Notes: generated from the sequence alone by a model not told the origin. DNA of 64,000 bases from Aldrovandia affinis (GCA_029706075.1 JAINUG010000070.1:2837500-2901499), one strand, 5' to 3'. Shown: positions 22,800 to 33,439, counted from the first letter of the stretch. Numbers and translations: made by a program.

Positions 22800-24160
22800 G
22801 TTCCACGATGGACACAGAATTGTTCACACAATCATATTACAGCACATGGTTACCAACATGGTCATGATGTGGCGAGGAATGCATCCCAAACCACTACATG
22901 ATTTCTAAAGCAACCTTTCAGTTCAAGCAATCAGAGCTGTGCTTGCATAGCTAGGCCCCAGGAACGTCTCTGAACTGGACCTTGACTGAAATCATGGGCC
23001 AGCATTTCAGGCATCACATCATGTGCCTTGCTGAAGTTTGCACACATGGCTTTGCAGAATAAATAAAAAAATCTTCAGTTTTGTTGAAATGAAATACTAA
23101 AGTAGTTTACTGACCTGATTATTGAAACATGACTGAGCGACAGTCATGAGACATGCATGTTCTCCCAGAGTAGCTTAATTATTGGCAGTGTAATTGCATC
23201 ATGTGACACACACACATTGTAAAAAGGTGTTCACTATATATATACTGTATATATACGCAAACAGGCACCCACACGCACAAACATGCCTCACAATAATTAA
23301 AATTAAAATACTGATAAATTACAGGAACATGAAAACCAACACTTTGTGAAGCTTATGTTACACCCTGTGTCCTCTCTTCTAGTGCTAATTACTAGTTGAG
23401 CGCTGGCATTGACCATACCCACTTTAAGCAGAGCAGAACATAACCAAGACCTGCACATCAAGGCTGCAGGACCAAAAAAAACGGGTTCAGTTTTTCACGA
23501 CTGTTTATACCAGAGCAACAGGCAAAATGTCAATTTACTCTTGTTCTACACAAAAACATGTAAGTGTATATTTACCATTTATTTTATTTTTACAGTTTGG
23601 TTGTTTTGCCTTTTAGAAACATGACCTTAATTTGAAGGCTTGCGGTTAGAACTTAGTCTTGTAGATGTTAGTTTACAGGCCTTAGTTTGCAACATGTCCC
23701 TTTAAGGGCACCTCTTAAAGGGACGTGTTGCTAACCCTCTAGGAATCATGTGACCGTAACACCTTTTTCCAAGAAAAACTATTTTTACTATTTAAAACAT
23801 TACTGTTGAAAGGGTAATTATTGGGAGAAGTCGTTGGTAAGGAATTATCATCAATAAAGATGTGATGATGAATACCTTCAGGATGATTGACAGTTTTGTG
23901 ACCCACCAAGGATAATAGAGGAGGGGGACCTAAGGAGCAGGAGCTGTTGCTCTTCGCACATACTTATGAAAATATGTCCATATGTCAATATATGGACACA
24001 TATGAAATATTTACCTGTCAGGGGAATGCATAGGAATACATTGTAAAATGCTGGGAAGGGTCTTGACACTAATTTAATAACCTCATTTTTTTATTCTCTG
24101 ATCACCTTTCAGTAATTTTAGAAGAAGTGATTCTTAGGGCTTATACTACTAGAATTATTA
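22800..24160. other. Unannotated DNA with a 43-bp hairpin
   Basis: No gene recognised. A TATA palindrome lies at 23235-23257. The strong inverted repeat at 23689-23731 is listed separately. Confidence 0.35.
23689..23731. other. 18-bp inverted repeat with 7-nt loop
   Basis: GCAACATGTCCCTTTAAG and CTTAAAGGGACGTGTTGC pair at 17 of 18 positions. No flanking target duplication is evident. It could be a hairpin-forming relic of a MITE. Confidence 0.6.
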
Positions 24161-24503
24161 AATACAGGTAACTGTTTAAAGTAAAGTATCAAAATAAAGT
24201 AAACACCTACATAAAGTGTCTTAATAGGGCGTTAGGCTACCATGAGCCTCCAGAACAACTTCAATACACCATGGCAAAGATTCTACAAGTGCCTGAAACA
24301 GTATTGGAGGGATGTAACACCATTCTGTTCAATTCATTCAAATTCTATCATTTAGTGTTTTGTGGATGGTGGTTAAAAACGCTGTCTCAGGCGTCGCTCC
24401 AGAATCTCCGATAAGTGTTCAGTTGGGTTGAGATGGTTTATAGCATTTTCATGCTCATCAAACCATTCAGTGACTAGTTGTGCTCTGTGGATGGACGCAT
24501 TGG

Positions 24504-25615
24504 GCGCATTTTTACGCACAAATTTGTTCGTAAGTAACTCTGCGAGTGATTTACGAGAATTTGCCGCATTCACCAATTTTCTCGTATTTAGAATTTTCTC
24601 TTAGGTACAAGTGGTCCAGAGCTGTCGTGCAAGTCATACGTACAATTTGCCTGCCATTCTCCAAAGCAAAACAACTTTGTTTTTGACTAATAATCGTTAC
24701 TTAGAACTGTTGAGTTTGAATATATAAATTACACAATAAATGATGGAATTCATAATGTATAATCATGTTGAGAGTATCCTGTTTGACAATTGTAGGCCTA
24801 TATTTGACTGTTTTCTTTTCAAATTGTAGGATAATATCATTCATAATTCATTAATATAATTATATAATTATCATTCGTTTCAATTGTGGCTATTGAGGCT
24901 ATGGTATAATACTACAATATCTTGGAAGAGAGCGTGTATTTAGAGAGTGCGCTGATCTATTTGCAGAGACAGACGAGTGTCGCGTTTTCGGTTACCACGG
25001 GCTGTGCTTCGCTGTCAGTCGCTGTCCAGGGGGATATCCTTTGCAACACCGGACAAGGCAACCTCGCCAATTATGGCTTGTCGGTGTGCGTAACGGAGAC
25101 TTCCTCCTGACCCCTGTTGCAGTCATGGATCGCCTTGCTTTCGCGAGACGTTTCTTTGACTCCAATTTCATATCACACTATTTTTTTTTTTCTGTGATGC
25201 TACGGGCAACAGATCATACTGCGATAACTGCACAAGTAATTTTTTCCCACTCCTTGGTTTTAACAGGTCCCTTCATTCCACTTATTTCAGATAGTAGTAC
25301 TTCAATCTCCGAGCTCGTAAAGTTTTTCTTCTTGGTTTTGTTTGGTGCCATTATTATGAATGACTTTCCTATGAAAATGGGGCAGGACACCTAACCTTAT
25401 ATAGCATTATTTGGGCGTTAATTATGCTAATTCACAAATCACATGAACGCGCACTCATTTAAGAAGACGTAGCATTCAGCATGTTTACGTTGTCATTTAC
25501 GACAGTTTTCTGAAGTTACGAGTGTTTGCTGAATCTAACGTGGAACACTCGTAGTAGAGGTCACCTCACAAAAAAAAATATTAAAAAAATACGAAAATGT
25601 TCTTGCATGAGGCCC
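24504..25615 (-). mobile_element. Non-autonomous PIF/Harbinger-like element
   Basis: Sits inside the Tc1 copy. The left border is near GGGCGCATTTTTACGCAC and the right border, read inward on the minus strand, is CTGGGCCTCATGCAAGAAC. These could be degraded inverted ends sharing GGGC(N)2CAT. The only coding remnant is a Myb/SANT-like N-terminus near 25160-25350 on the minus strand. No HARBI1-type nuclease motifs are visible, so it cannot move on its own. I could not define the 3-bp target duplication. Confidence 0.6.
25168..25350 (-). pseudogene. Harbinger Myb/SANT-like DNA-binding protein, N-terminal remnant
   Basis: The minus strand translates from an ATG near 25350 as MAPNKTKKKNFTSSEIEVLL, then SEISGMKGPVKTKEWEKITC and soon a stop. 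This is the start of the trihelix/Myb-SANT protein that PIF/Harbinger transposons encode beside their nuclease (NAIF1-like proteins share the fold). A TATATAAGG box lies about 60 bp upstream (near 25400). Truncated and inactive. Confidence 0.6.
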
Positions 25616-25774
25616 AGTGTCTTCCTGGAAGAGACCACTCCCTTCAGGATAGAAATTACTGGACCTAAACTATGCCAGGGAAATGCACCCAACACCATAA
25701 CAGGATCCCTCATTTACTCAAGTGTTTCCTTTATTTTGGCAATTATCTGTATGTATTACTTACGTAATATGACC

Positions 25775-25965
25775 ACCCTTGTTCCCTGTCCAGTTCTGAT
25801 GCATGCGTTTTGCATGTTGCCCATTGGTGCAGCTGGAAATGTAACTGGAGCAATTTAGTTTCACAGCCTTGTCAAGGATACAATGGCAGTGCCCTGCCTG
25901 AGATTCAAACCCACAAGTTGGTTAGGTTCCCTAACAACTGCACCACACAGCTGGCCCTACATGCC
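25775..25965 (-). mobile_element. tRNA-derived SINE (V-SINE-like), decayed
   Basis: On the minus strand the head reads GTGTGGTGCAGTTGTTAGGG (A-box-like) and GTGGGTTTGAATCTCAG (B-box-like), then the central block with CACTGCCATTGTATCCTTGA. This order of tRNA-like head and central domain is that of V-SINE-type elements. The L2-like tail is not preserved next to it. Confidence 0.6.
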
Positions 25966-25984
25966 TTTTATAGCATTGCAGTTG

Positions 25985-26480
25985 TTACAGACTGTAGTGT
26001 GTCTCCGTAGCATTGCACTGGCCTGATTGGTGCAGACTGCAGTGTGTTTCTGCTACATTTCATTGTCCTGGTTGTGTTGCTCACAGGGCTGTGGGCTGCA
26101 GTGTGTCTTTGCTGCATTGCAGTGGCCTGGTTGTGTCGCTCACAGGGTGGTAGCATTGCAGTGGCCAGGTTTGTCACTCACAGGGCTACATTGTGTCTCT
26201 GTAGCATTGCAGTGGCCTGATTGTGTCATTCATAGGGCTGTGGGCTGCAGTGTGTCTCTGTAGCATTGCAATGGCCTGGTTGTTGCAGACTGCAGTGTGT
26301 CTCTGTAGCATTGCAATGGCCTGGTTGTTGCAAACTGCAGTGTGTCTCTGTAGCATTGCAATGGCCTGGTTGTTGCAGACTGCAGTGTGTCTCTGCTGCA
26401 TTGCAGTGGCCTGGTTGTTGCAGACTGCAGTGTGTCTCTGTAGCATTGCAATGGCCTGGTTGTGTTGCTCACAGGCTCGT
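25985..26480. repeat. 45-bp minisatellite with divergent 5' flank
   Basis: Five tight 45-bp units run from 26246 to about 26465. Each contains GCAGTGTGTCTCTGTAGCAT and GCAATGGCCTGGTTGT. Looser units with an extra CTCACAGGGCTGTGGGC-like insert extend back to about 25985. The period is divisible by three, so frames stay open on both strands; they are not genes. Confidence 0.9.
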
Positions 26481-26499
26481 GGGCTGCAGTGTGTGGGCG

Positions 26500-27713
26500 G
26501 AGCCCTGGCTAAAGTAAACAGGCCAGGGCTCATTCTCTTCCCCCAGACGCTGCAGACCACACACCCGGAACTCAGACCACACAGAGTCTGTTCTGCAACG
26601 GCCCCTCGCACGCAACTACTCTGAGCTGTCACTCTGCACTGCATGTGAAAGGAAGAGTGGGAGTGTGTGTGAGAGTATGCTTATTTTATGTTTATGAGAG
26701 AGAGTATTTTGTGTTTGTGTGTGCATTTGTATGTTTTTTCTTTGTGAAAGTGTATGTATGTGTTTGTGAGTGCATGCGTATGCACATGTATGTGTGTACA
26801 TGTGTCTGTTTGTGTTTTTGTGTTTTTGAGTTCATATGTGCTTTTGTTTGTGAGTGTGTGTGTTTGCTTGTGTTTGTTTGTGAGTGCATGTGTGTATATG
26901 CCTTTGTGAGTACAGGTGTGTGCACGCATATGTGTACATGTGTGTGTGTGTGTGGCTGAAAGAGGGAAACCTGATACCTGCCCCCTGCTGTAAAAACAGC
27001 AGTTGTAGCGTTTGGCTGAAATGAGGCGGCCCTCACGCTGAACGGCTGATGTAACACATGCTAAATGACAATTACCCCCTGCCCTTCCTGGAACCAATTC
27101 CTCTCCTCGTATTCCAAAAACGGGGGGTGCAGGGGGGGAGAACCAGCCCCCTTCTGCACAAGTTCTGACCTCTCATACCGTGGTTCTATTCTGAGTAACT
27201 CTATGGAGAATTAATCAGAAATGTGATCCACATTTTACCAAGTGCCAATGGACTGAGATGGCTTGCTCTAATGATTGTGAATGATTGTTTTGTCATTACA
27301 TTAGACTACAACTATGCTTTGTGAGCTGAATTGTATTGGGTGGTATGGTCTAATCCTTCTACTTCTGGGACTCTACTGGATGTAAGAAGATGGTGACAAT
27401 GTTTAGTTTGAAAGTAATGAATAAACACAATTGAATATGTTTGCTTTTATTCTTTCTCCAAGAAGAAGCACGTGCTTTACCATGTTGGAAGGGGCTTGAA
27501 CGATGCTTATGTTGCCATACAGAGCAAAGGCATATGAGAGTGAGCAGGGCTCATGTGACCATTCACCTCACATTCTCTCCTTTCTGTCTCTTGCTTTCTC
27601 TCCTCAGTTCTCTTCATCTCTATTGCAAACTCCATAGTTCACTTTTATTCAAATGTAGTTTTATTGGCATAACAAACCATTGGACAGTACAAAATGTAAA
27701 TCACATTGTAAGC
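26500..27713. other. Unannotated; GT-rich tract then complex DNA
   Basis: 26650-26955 is an impure GT-rich tract whose long frames are artefacts. 26960-27713 shows no recognised feature. Confidence 0.4.
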
Positions 27714-27717
27714 ATGT

Positions 27718-28275
27718 TGTGGCAGCCCGAAGGGTTGCACCACAAAATGGCTGCCTGGCCTCCAACACATGGCAGCCATTTTTCACTACATTTCCCAGCA
27801 TGCCACCGCAACACCTGAACGAAGTCAGGCAATGGAGCTAAGCCAGCTGACCAGCATTGCAAGGCCTATTTAAAGGTCTCGCTCCCATTGTTCTGCGAAA
27901 GGAGTAGGAACGAGCTGTGAAAGGAGTTGCTGTGCGAGTTTGGTGAGTAAATACCTGTGAAGTCATTGACCAGCCAGGATTTACAAGGAGCTGTGAGAGA
28001 GAGTGTTTTTGTGTTGGATTGGATTGATTGGAATTGGATTACGGACTGGACAACGGAACTTGGACCTGGATTGCGGATTTGGAACGGACATCGACGAAGA
28101 GACAAGAATTGTGGACTTTGTGTTCGTATTCCCCAAAAGACCCCACCCTGCGTTTTGTGTTGTTTGTTTAATAAATCATAATTTCTGCTGATATTACTGC
28201 CTCCTCAGTGTTCTTACACTTGCCTACGCCCTCTGAAAGGTCAGTGAGTGTCGCCCAACCCTTGGGGACGCCACA
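27718..28275 (+). repeat. Left (5') LTR
   Basis: 558 bp, TGTGGCAGCCC...GGGGACGCCACA. A TATTTAAAG box lies at 27867-27875 and an AATAAA signal at 28170-28175, giving a U3-R-U5 layout in plus orientation. Confidence 0.92.
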
Positions 28276-28277
28276 TA

Positions 28278-28294
28278 TGGTGGAGAATGCGGGC
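28278..28294 (+). promoter_or_regulatory. Primer-binding site complementary to tRNA-Ala
   Basis: TGGTGGAGAATGCGGGC begins two bases after the LTR. It is the complement of the CCA-tailed 3' end of vertebrate tRNA-Ala (whose genes end GCCCGCATCCTCCA or a CATTCTCCA variant), with at most one mismatch from my recollection of those genes. Confidence 0.8.
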
Positions 28295-28367
28295 AGAGGG
28301 CAGCACAGATAGGCAAGAGGAGGTAGTGCAGCAGGGGTTTTGTTTGGTTTGTGCAACAGACTCCACG

Positions 28368-28574
28368 ATGGAAGAGATGCAGAGACCGAAGAGACGGGCA
28401 GCCATGGTGGAGGACCGATGGCGTGTCACCCTCCGTGAGGTCCAACAGCTGAAGCAGAGTGCCCAGCTTGAGCTGTGCAAGGCAAAGTTGGAGGTGAGCA
28501 CCTCAGAGGAGCGCCACCTGATGGCAATGATGAAGTTGCGAGAGGAGCACCACATGGACTCCTGGGAGTGGTGA
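28368..28574 (+). CDS. Short charged ORF at the 5' end of the internal region
   Basis: 68 codons from ATG 28368, beginning [18 protein letters not shown] and containing [20 protein letters not shown]. It is rich in Lys, Arg and Glu, probably helical, and ends at a TGA six bases before the ATG of the GRIPAP1-like frame. It could be a leftover of the element's own Gag N-terminus or further captured sequence. I recognise no domain. Its place straight after the primer-binding site argues for a first-ORF role. Confidence 0.4.
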   Translation: MEEMQRPKRRAAMVEDRWRVTLREVQQLKQSAQLELCKAKLEVSTSEERHLMAMMKLREEHHMDSWEW

Positions 28575-28579
28575 GAATC

Positions 28580-29856
28580 ATGGCTGGGGAGATGGAAAAG
28601 GAGAAGGCATCCCTTGGCGATGAGATGAGGCGTGTAGAGTCCCACAACCTGGCGCTCAAAGAACAGGTGAGAAACCTAACAAAGATGTGTGAGAATGAGC
28701 AGCGACATTGTCTGGACATGCAGGAGTCCCAGGACCAGGCCACAGATGAGTATGCCAGGGCCTTGGGGGATGCACAGACCAGGCTCGCCCAGAAGGAGGC
28801 AGAGCTAAGGAAAGCAGCGGAGAACCATGCGTCCGAGGCGGAGCAACTCCGGTGCCAAGTGGAGCAGGAGAGCAGGGATATGCACCAGGTCGAGGCCAAC
28901 GCCCTGCGGGAGCAGCTGGCCCAGCTGGAGAAGAGTGTGGAGCAGGAAATGGCGCTGAACATGGAGCTGCAGCAGAGGCAGACCGAGCAGGAGAAGCTCC
29001 TGGCCCAGAGAGATGACGTCAGCTCCCAGCTGCAGGAGGTGAACCACGCCAACAGCCGGCTCCTGGAGCAGGTGACTGAACTGGGCCAAGAGAAGGACAA
29101 ACTCCAGCAGGAGCTGGAGGAGACCAGGAAGACGGCGGACAAGCGCCAGGCCATGCTGGACGAGCTGGCCATCGACGTGGCGCAGGAGAAGTCGCGGCAC
29201 AAGGAGGAGCTGAGCGACGTGCGGCTGCAGCACGAGAAGGAGGTGCTGGGCGGCGGGCGCGCTACGAGAAGGAGCTGCGCGGCCTGCACGAGGACCAGAA
29301 CCGCACCGAGGAGGAGATCCGCTCACAGCTCCGTGACGAGAAGGCCCGCACTCGGGAGCTGGAGAGCCTACAGCCGACGGTGGAGAAGCTGCAGGCTCAA
29401 ATCCAGTCCATGGAGGGCACCAAGGGATGGTTCGAGCGCAGACTCAAAGAGGCGGATGAGACGGCGGAGAAGAGTGCGCTGGAGCACCAGGAGCAGGTCC
29501 AGAAGCTGCAGCTGGAGCAGACCGCACAGCTTCAGGGGAAAATGGCGGAGATGGAAGCCCAGCAGCGGGCCACAGAGAATGCATTTCGGGAAGTACTGAA
29601 GGTCCAAGCCGAGACTGTGCTGGACCTACAAGCCCGACTGAAAGGGGTGAGTGAAGACTTAGCCTGTGTAAAGTGTGTTCCTGTCACCCAAGACGCTAGC
29701 ACGCAGGTGGAGGTCTCGCAGCCAGCGGAGCTGGGAGGACATGATGACCAGACATTGGAGTGGGGACAGTGGTCCTCAGTCCCACTCAGCCTGCCGGACC
29801 TTCAAGGGGGCCTAGAGGAGCTATGGGGGACCATAGGGTTGAGGAAGGCCTCCTAA
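28580..29856 (+). pseudogene. gripap1: Captured GRIPAP1 (GRASP-1) coiled-coil segment
   Basis: From ATG 28580 the frame runs as a continuous heptad-rich coiled coil of about 225 codons, is broken by one missing base near 29250 (after HEKEVLG), and resumes ([20 protein letters not shown]) to a stop at 29856. Motifs that I recognise from vertebrate GRIPAP1 appear in the same order: [43 protein letters not shown] and [10 protein letters not shown]. Likeness is clear from about 28890 to 29565. GRIPAP1 is a cytosolic recycling-endosome effector of Rab4 that binds the AMPA-receptor scaffold GRIP1. No introns interrupt the segment, so it came from a spliced transcript. The N-terminus and C-terminal half of the host protein are absent. 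The end (DASTQVE...) looks element-derived. Confidence 0.8.
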
Positions 29857-30486
29857 TTAAGGCCGAGGCCTGTTTGAGCACCCGACCATCTCCTGATGTG
29901 GTGAGTCCATCTCCCTCAGTAAAATTAAAAAGACAGAGAAGAATGGAGCGCAGAAATTCTGGTCGGAAGAAAAACGGGAAACGGAACCGGCAGATGATGG
30001 AATGGGATGACCCTAGGAAATGGCTAGGGAAGGGGGATTTTAAGGAAAATGTGGAAAATAAATCCAAGAATAAAAGTAACAGTGTTGTGAAGAGCATGAT
30101 TTCCCCAGTTACCCCACCAGACCCTCTGAAAGAAAAAGGGATGTGGAGGAAAAGGCTGAAGCATGGACACTGGATTCCGGAACGGCACAACGTATACCGG
30201 AGGAGCCATGGGGGGCTGGTGAAGACCAGAACAGGAGCGGTGACCGCTCCGTCCGTGGAGCCCAGAGCCTGTACCCACTGGTGGCCATTTTGGGCAGAAA
30301 AGGTGAGCAACTTGCGTCACTCATTAATGTCTGCCAGATTTTTTCAGGCAACCGGAGACTGGGGATTCTGGACGTTTGACCCAGGGGGGACACTTCCTGA
30401 GTGGACCTGGAGAGGGGGACCCTCCTGGTGGCCGCTGGACATAGGCCGCTCGGCCCTCCCCGAGGTCAGAGCTGAGGAGGAGGGTG
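29760..30486 (+). CDS. Basic downstream ORF of the LTR element, unrecognised
   Basis: An open frame overlapping the end of the coiled-coil ORF in another phase and running into the right LTR (nominal stop at 30587). It holds a strongly basic run (KLKRQRRMERRNSGRKKNGK) followed by Trp-rich segments (DWGFWTFDPGG, WRGGPSWWPLD). I recognise no enzyme motif. It may be a remnant of the autonomous element's Gag or Pol, or a chance frame. Confidence 0.35.
30473..30486 (+). promoter_or_regulatory. Polypurine tract
   Basis: TGAGGAGGAGGGTG abuts the right LTR, where a plus-strand primer tract is expected. Confidence 0.7.
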
Positions 30487-31047
30487 TGTGGCAGCCCGAA
30501 GGGTTGCACCACAAAATGGCTGCCTGGCCTCCAACACATGGCAGCCATTTTTCACTACATTTCCCAGCATGCCACCGCAACACCTGAACGAAGTCAGGCA
30601 ATGGGAGCTAACGACCAGCTGAAGGCCATTGCAAGGCCTATTTAAAGGTCTCGCTCCCATTGTTCTGCGAAAGGAGTAGGAACGAGCTGTGAAAGGAGTT
30701 GCTGTGCGAGTTTGGTGAGTAAATACCTGTGAAGTCATTGACCAGCCAGGATTTACAAGGAGCTGTGAGAGAGAGTGTTTTTGTGTTGGATTGGATTGAT
30801 TGGAATTGGATTACGGACTGGACAACGGAACTTGGACCTGGATTGCGGATTTGGAACGGACATCGACGAAGAGACAAGAATTGTGGACTTTGTGTTCGTA
30901 TTCCCCAAAAGACCCCACCCTGCGTTTTGTGTTGTTTGTTTAATAAATCATAATTTCTGCTGATATTACTGCCTCCTCAGTGTTCTTACACTTGCCTACG
31001 CCCTCTGAAAGGTCAGTGAGTGTCGCCCAACCCTTGGGGACGCCACA
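30487..31047 (+). repeat. Right (3') LTR
   Basis: 561 bp, nearly identical to the left LTR. The main differences cluster near 30597-30635. AATAAA lies at 30942-30947. Confidence 0.92.
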
Positions 31048-31094
31048 ATGTATACAAACAACATCATAAAAAACAACAATGACATGGTGCTTTA

Positions 31095-31135
31095 TATATG
31101 AGTAAATGAGAAATGAGGGATCCTTTAAATGGGTG
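31095..31135 (-). mobile_element. Small fragment of the 112-349 MITE family
   Basis: AAATGAGGGATCCTTTAAAT is the reverse complement of the block preceding the right end of that MITE. Confidence 0.45.
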
Positions 31136-31139
31136 TGAT

Positions 31140-32365
31140 AAATGTGAATCCTGAATATATACATTTATGCTTTAAATTTAAACTTTATGCTCAGGCATCT
31201 CAAAAGACAGGTGCTTTGGTCTCTTTGCAATTTATTGTGATGGAACAATTCATTTGTTTTGTTTGTAATTGTCATTAATCTGACAGAGTACAATTAGAAA
31301 TACATTATTTAACATGTTAAAATTAATTTTGAATGACAGTTTGATAGACTGCATGAAAGGGGACGGGGCTTATTCTGCACATGTCCAGTGGGGTCCCCTG
31401 CACACACTACCCTGCCTCTTTGCCTGCCATGGCTACAGAGCCCAGAGGCTCTGTCTCTCTCAGTGCGTAACCTTGAGGATAAGGCCAGTGGCCCCTGCAT
31501 AGTGACCCAACCCTGACCCGCGATACAATACTATGTAAACACACCACACAGGGACAGCCCCAGGACTGAGCGTGTGTGACAGGGGAGGGGGGCGGGAGCA
31601 GTCTGTTTTGTGACACAGGTCATTAGTGGACATCAAGCACCTGTGTAAATCCAGTACTCTGGAACAATTCTGCCTGGAGCAAAAAAAACAAAAACAACAA
31701 GCAACAGAAACAGAAACATCTCTGCAACTTAATGTTGCCAAGACATCAGCCAACCTTTCACTCAGAGGCTATCTGAGAGTGTGTGATTTACGGCACACCG
31801 ACACACAGCTCTCAAGAGGGAGAAGTGGAGAGCCGTGCTGACAAAGAGCACTTTCAAAGATTGATAGCTTGTTCTTTTTTTTTGTTGTTGTTTTTTTTTC
31901 CCCACCTTCTCCATCCAAGCAGGTCACATATATAACAGTTTTAAGCTAAAAACAAATTCACTATATATACTATATATACACAGTACCAATTAAATATCCC
32001 TCAGAAAGACATGAAAAGTCTGTTTTCTGGGACAAGAGGGATATTTACCCAGCATTCTACTAATTCAAATAGCAGAGAAATAGAAAAAAGATATGTTGTT
32101 TGCACTATATACTGAATTTAGATATAGCAGATTTAACATGTTTTTCTCCTGGTCACCGGTAGTGTTGTTGTCCTCCGTCAGTCACATGGAGGATAAATAT
32201 GTCCATTAGAGAGAGAGACGGTGAGCACATACTCGTGAAGACCTTAACCCTAATAATAATAATTTAGACATTATTCACCTTAATTTATATAAAATAAATG
32301 TTAATTAACCTCTCTCTTCCCTTTGTATAACAGGTTTTGTGGTATGAACATCATACATGTCAATG
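31140..32365. other. Unannotated DNA
   Basis: No gene or repeat recognised. Short TATA-rich palindromic sequence lies near 31960-31985. Confidence 0.35.
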
Positions 32366-32369
32366 ATTT

Positions 32370-32480
32370 GACTTTTACTTGCTGTTCGATAGCTCGAGTG
32401 ATGATCTCTAGCCATATTAATGCACTCCTGTAAGTTACTTTGGGTAAATGAGTGTGCCAAATAACTCAGTTGTAAAATTG
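32370..32480 (+). mobile_element. V-SINE/L2 3' tail fragment
   Basis: TGTAAGTTACTTTGGGTAAA followed by TGAGTGTGCCAAATAAC is a diverged form of the L2/V-SINE 3' tail. Confidence 0.55.
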
Positions 32481-32489
32481 TACATAAGG

Positions 32490-33430
32490 CCGTTTGCTGC
32501 TAATCCCACTGCGATTCCAAATAGTAAGAGTGGTCCAGGGCGTAACCCCCCTACACATGCACACAAATGAGAAGCTCCAGTGTTTTGGGTAAGGTGTCTT
32601 TTTCCCCCCAGAGGGAAGTGTGGACCTGATCCCAGAACGACTTTCCTGACATATTTTCTTGACATACAGAAACAAATACTATGAACCTTTGCCCATTCCA
32701 GAAAGGTAACAGGAATCCAGAGTCACTGACTGTCAAGAAAAACATTGTTTTGGCAGCTGGCAGGTAGTAAGCGTTGGCTAGTTTCATCAGATAGTTTTCA
32801 ATGCTTGCTGCAGTGCTTCTCTGCCTCTAGTGGAAAAACATTGTTACTGCAGGTTCCTTACTGGGTGAGTCATTCAGTAAAGGATTAAGGGGCACCACCA
32901 TTGCAGGACTGCGTCTTTACTACTTACTCAGGTGTTTTTTTGTTTTGCTTTTAATTTATTATGAAATTTGTAAACAGTGGCTAGTAATTTACTGAAATGC
33001 GGACGAGAGTGAACTTTGTAGAGGGGCTCAATCACTTTCAACATATGTTTAAAACCTGTGTTCTCGACAACGAGTATGGTCGCAGATGTGCTGCTATAAA
33101 CACACCTACGGCGTTTGTTATTGCTTTGGCCCAGTCTGAATTATCAGCGAGAGGCTGCTTAAATGCCATGCTGAGCTGTATTTGCACTCCACTCTGTTTT
33201 TTCCTTGTACCAGTGATATTCACATTCGGGTGATGCCATCTCAAATTAGTTTGACGTACTGCCAGCGACATACCCGATCTCAGTTGAACAATGCCGGCAC
33301 GCTGTTTTCGTCCAATTCGGACTCGGGTTTTGAATCAAGTTCCGCACACAAACATTTCTGCACATGCGGTAGTGGTTAAAGCAAGATTGCATGTACCGAA
33401 CAGTTCAGTACAAATATGTGTACCATTACA
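32490..33430. other. Unannotated DNA
   Basis: No gene recognised; the short frames here show no family motif. Confidence 0.35.
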
Positions 33431-33439
33431 CCCCTAATA

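Larger units (their letters stand above)
24165..25749 (-). mobile_element. Tc1-like element split by a PIF/Harbinger insertion
   Basis: TA dinucleotides lie at 24163-24164 and 25750-25751, and the ends start CAGGTAACTG (left) and CAGATAATTGCC (right, minus strand). The left arm (24165-24503) encodes, on the minus strand, HRAQLVTEWFDEHENAINH and LNPTEHLSEILERRLRQRF, the region of the last two catalytic residues. The right arm (25616-25749) resumes the same element. The 1.1 kb between them is foreign. Confidence 0.7.
27718..31047 (+). mobile_element. Non-autonomous LTR retrotransposon carrying GRIPAP1-derived sequence
   Basis: A complete LTR element: LTR (27718-28275), 2-nt spacer, tRNA-Ala primer-binding site (28278-28294), internal region (28276-30486) ending in a polypurine tract, LTR (30487-31047). 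The direct repeat ATGT flanks it (27714-27717 and 31048-31051). The LTRs differ mainly within about 30 bp, so the insertion is young. The interior has no protease zinc-knuckle, RT, RNase H or integrase motif. Instead it holds a long intronless coiled-coil frame resembling GRIPAP1. Enzymes must come from another element. A solo LTR of the family lies at 14745-15467. Confidence 0.88.

Noticed and set aside
22358..22908. Cys/Val-rich frames of up to 169 codons and Thr/His-rich antisense frames
   Set aside because: Translations of GT-rich repeat without any domain pattern.
26246..26465. Regular repeats reminiscent of a CRISPR array
   Set aside because: The units are directly tandem with no unique spacers, in a eukaryotic genome.
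26186..26644. 152-codon and 133-codon frames with 15-residue peptide repeats
   Set aside because: Produced by the 45-bp minisatellite; open on both strands, no conserved residues.
27866..28191. Identical small ORFs at 27.9-28.2 and 30.6-30.9 kb as a duplicated gene
   Set aside because: They are the two LTRs of one retrotransposon, with promoter box and poly(A) signal.
28426..29326. 287- and 173-codon minus-strand frames rich in Ser/Leu
   Set aside because: Antisense shadows of the Glu/Lys/Gln-rich coiled-coil ORF, whose codon composition leaves the reverse strand open.
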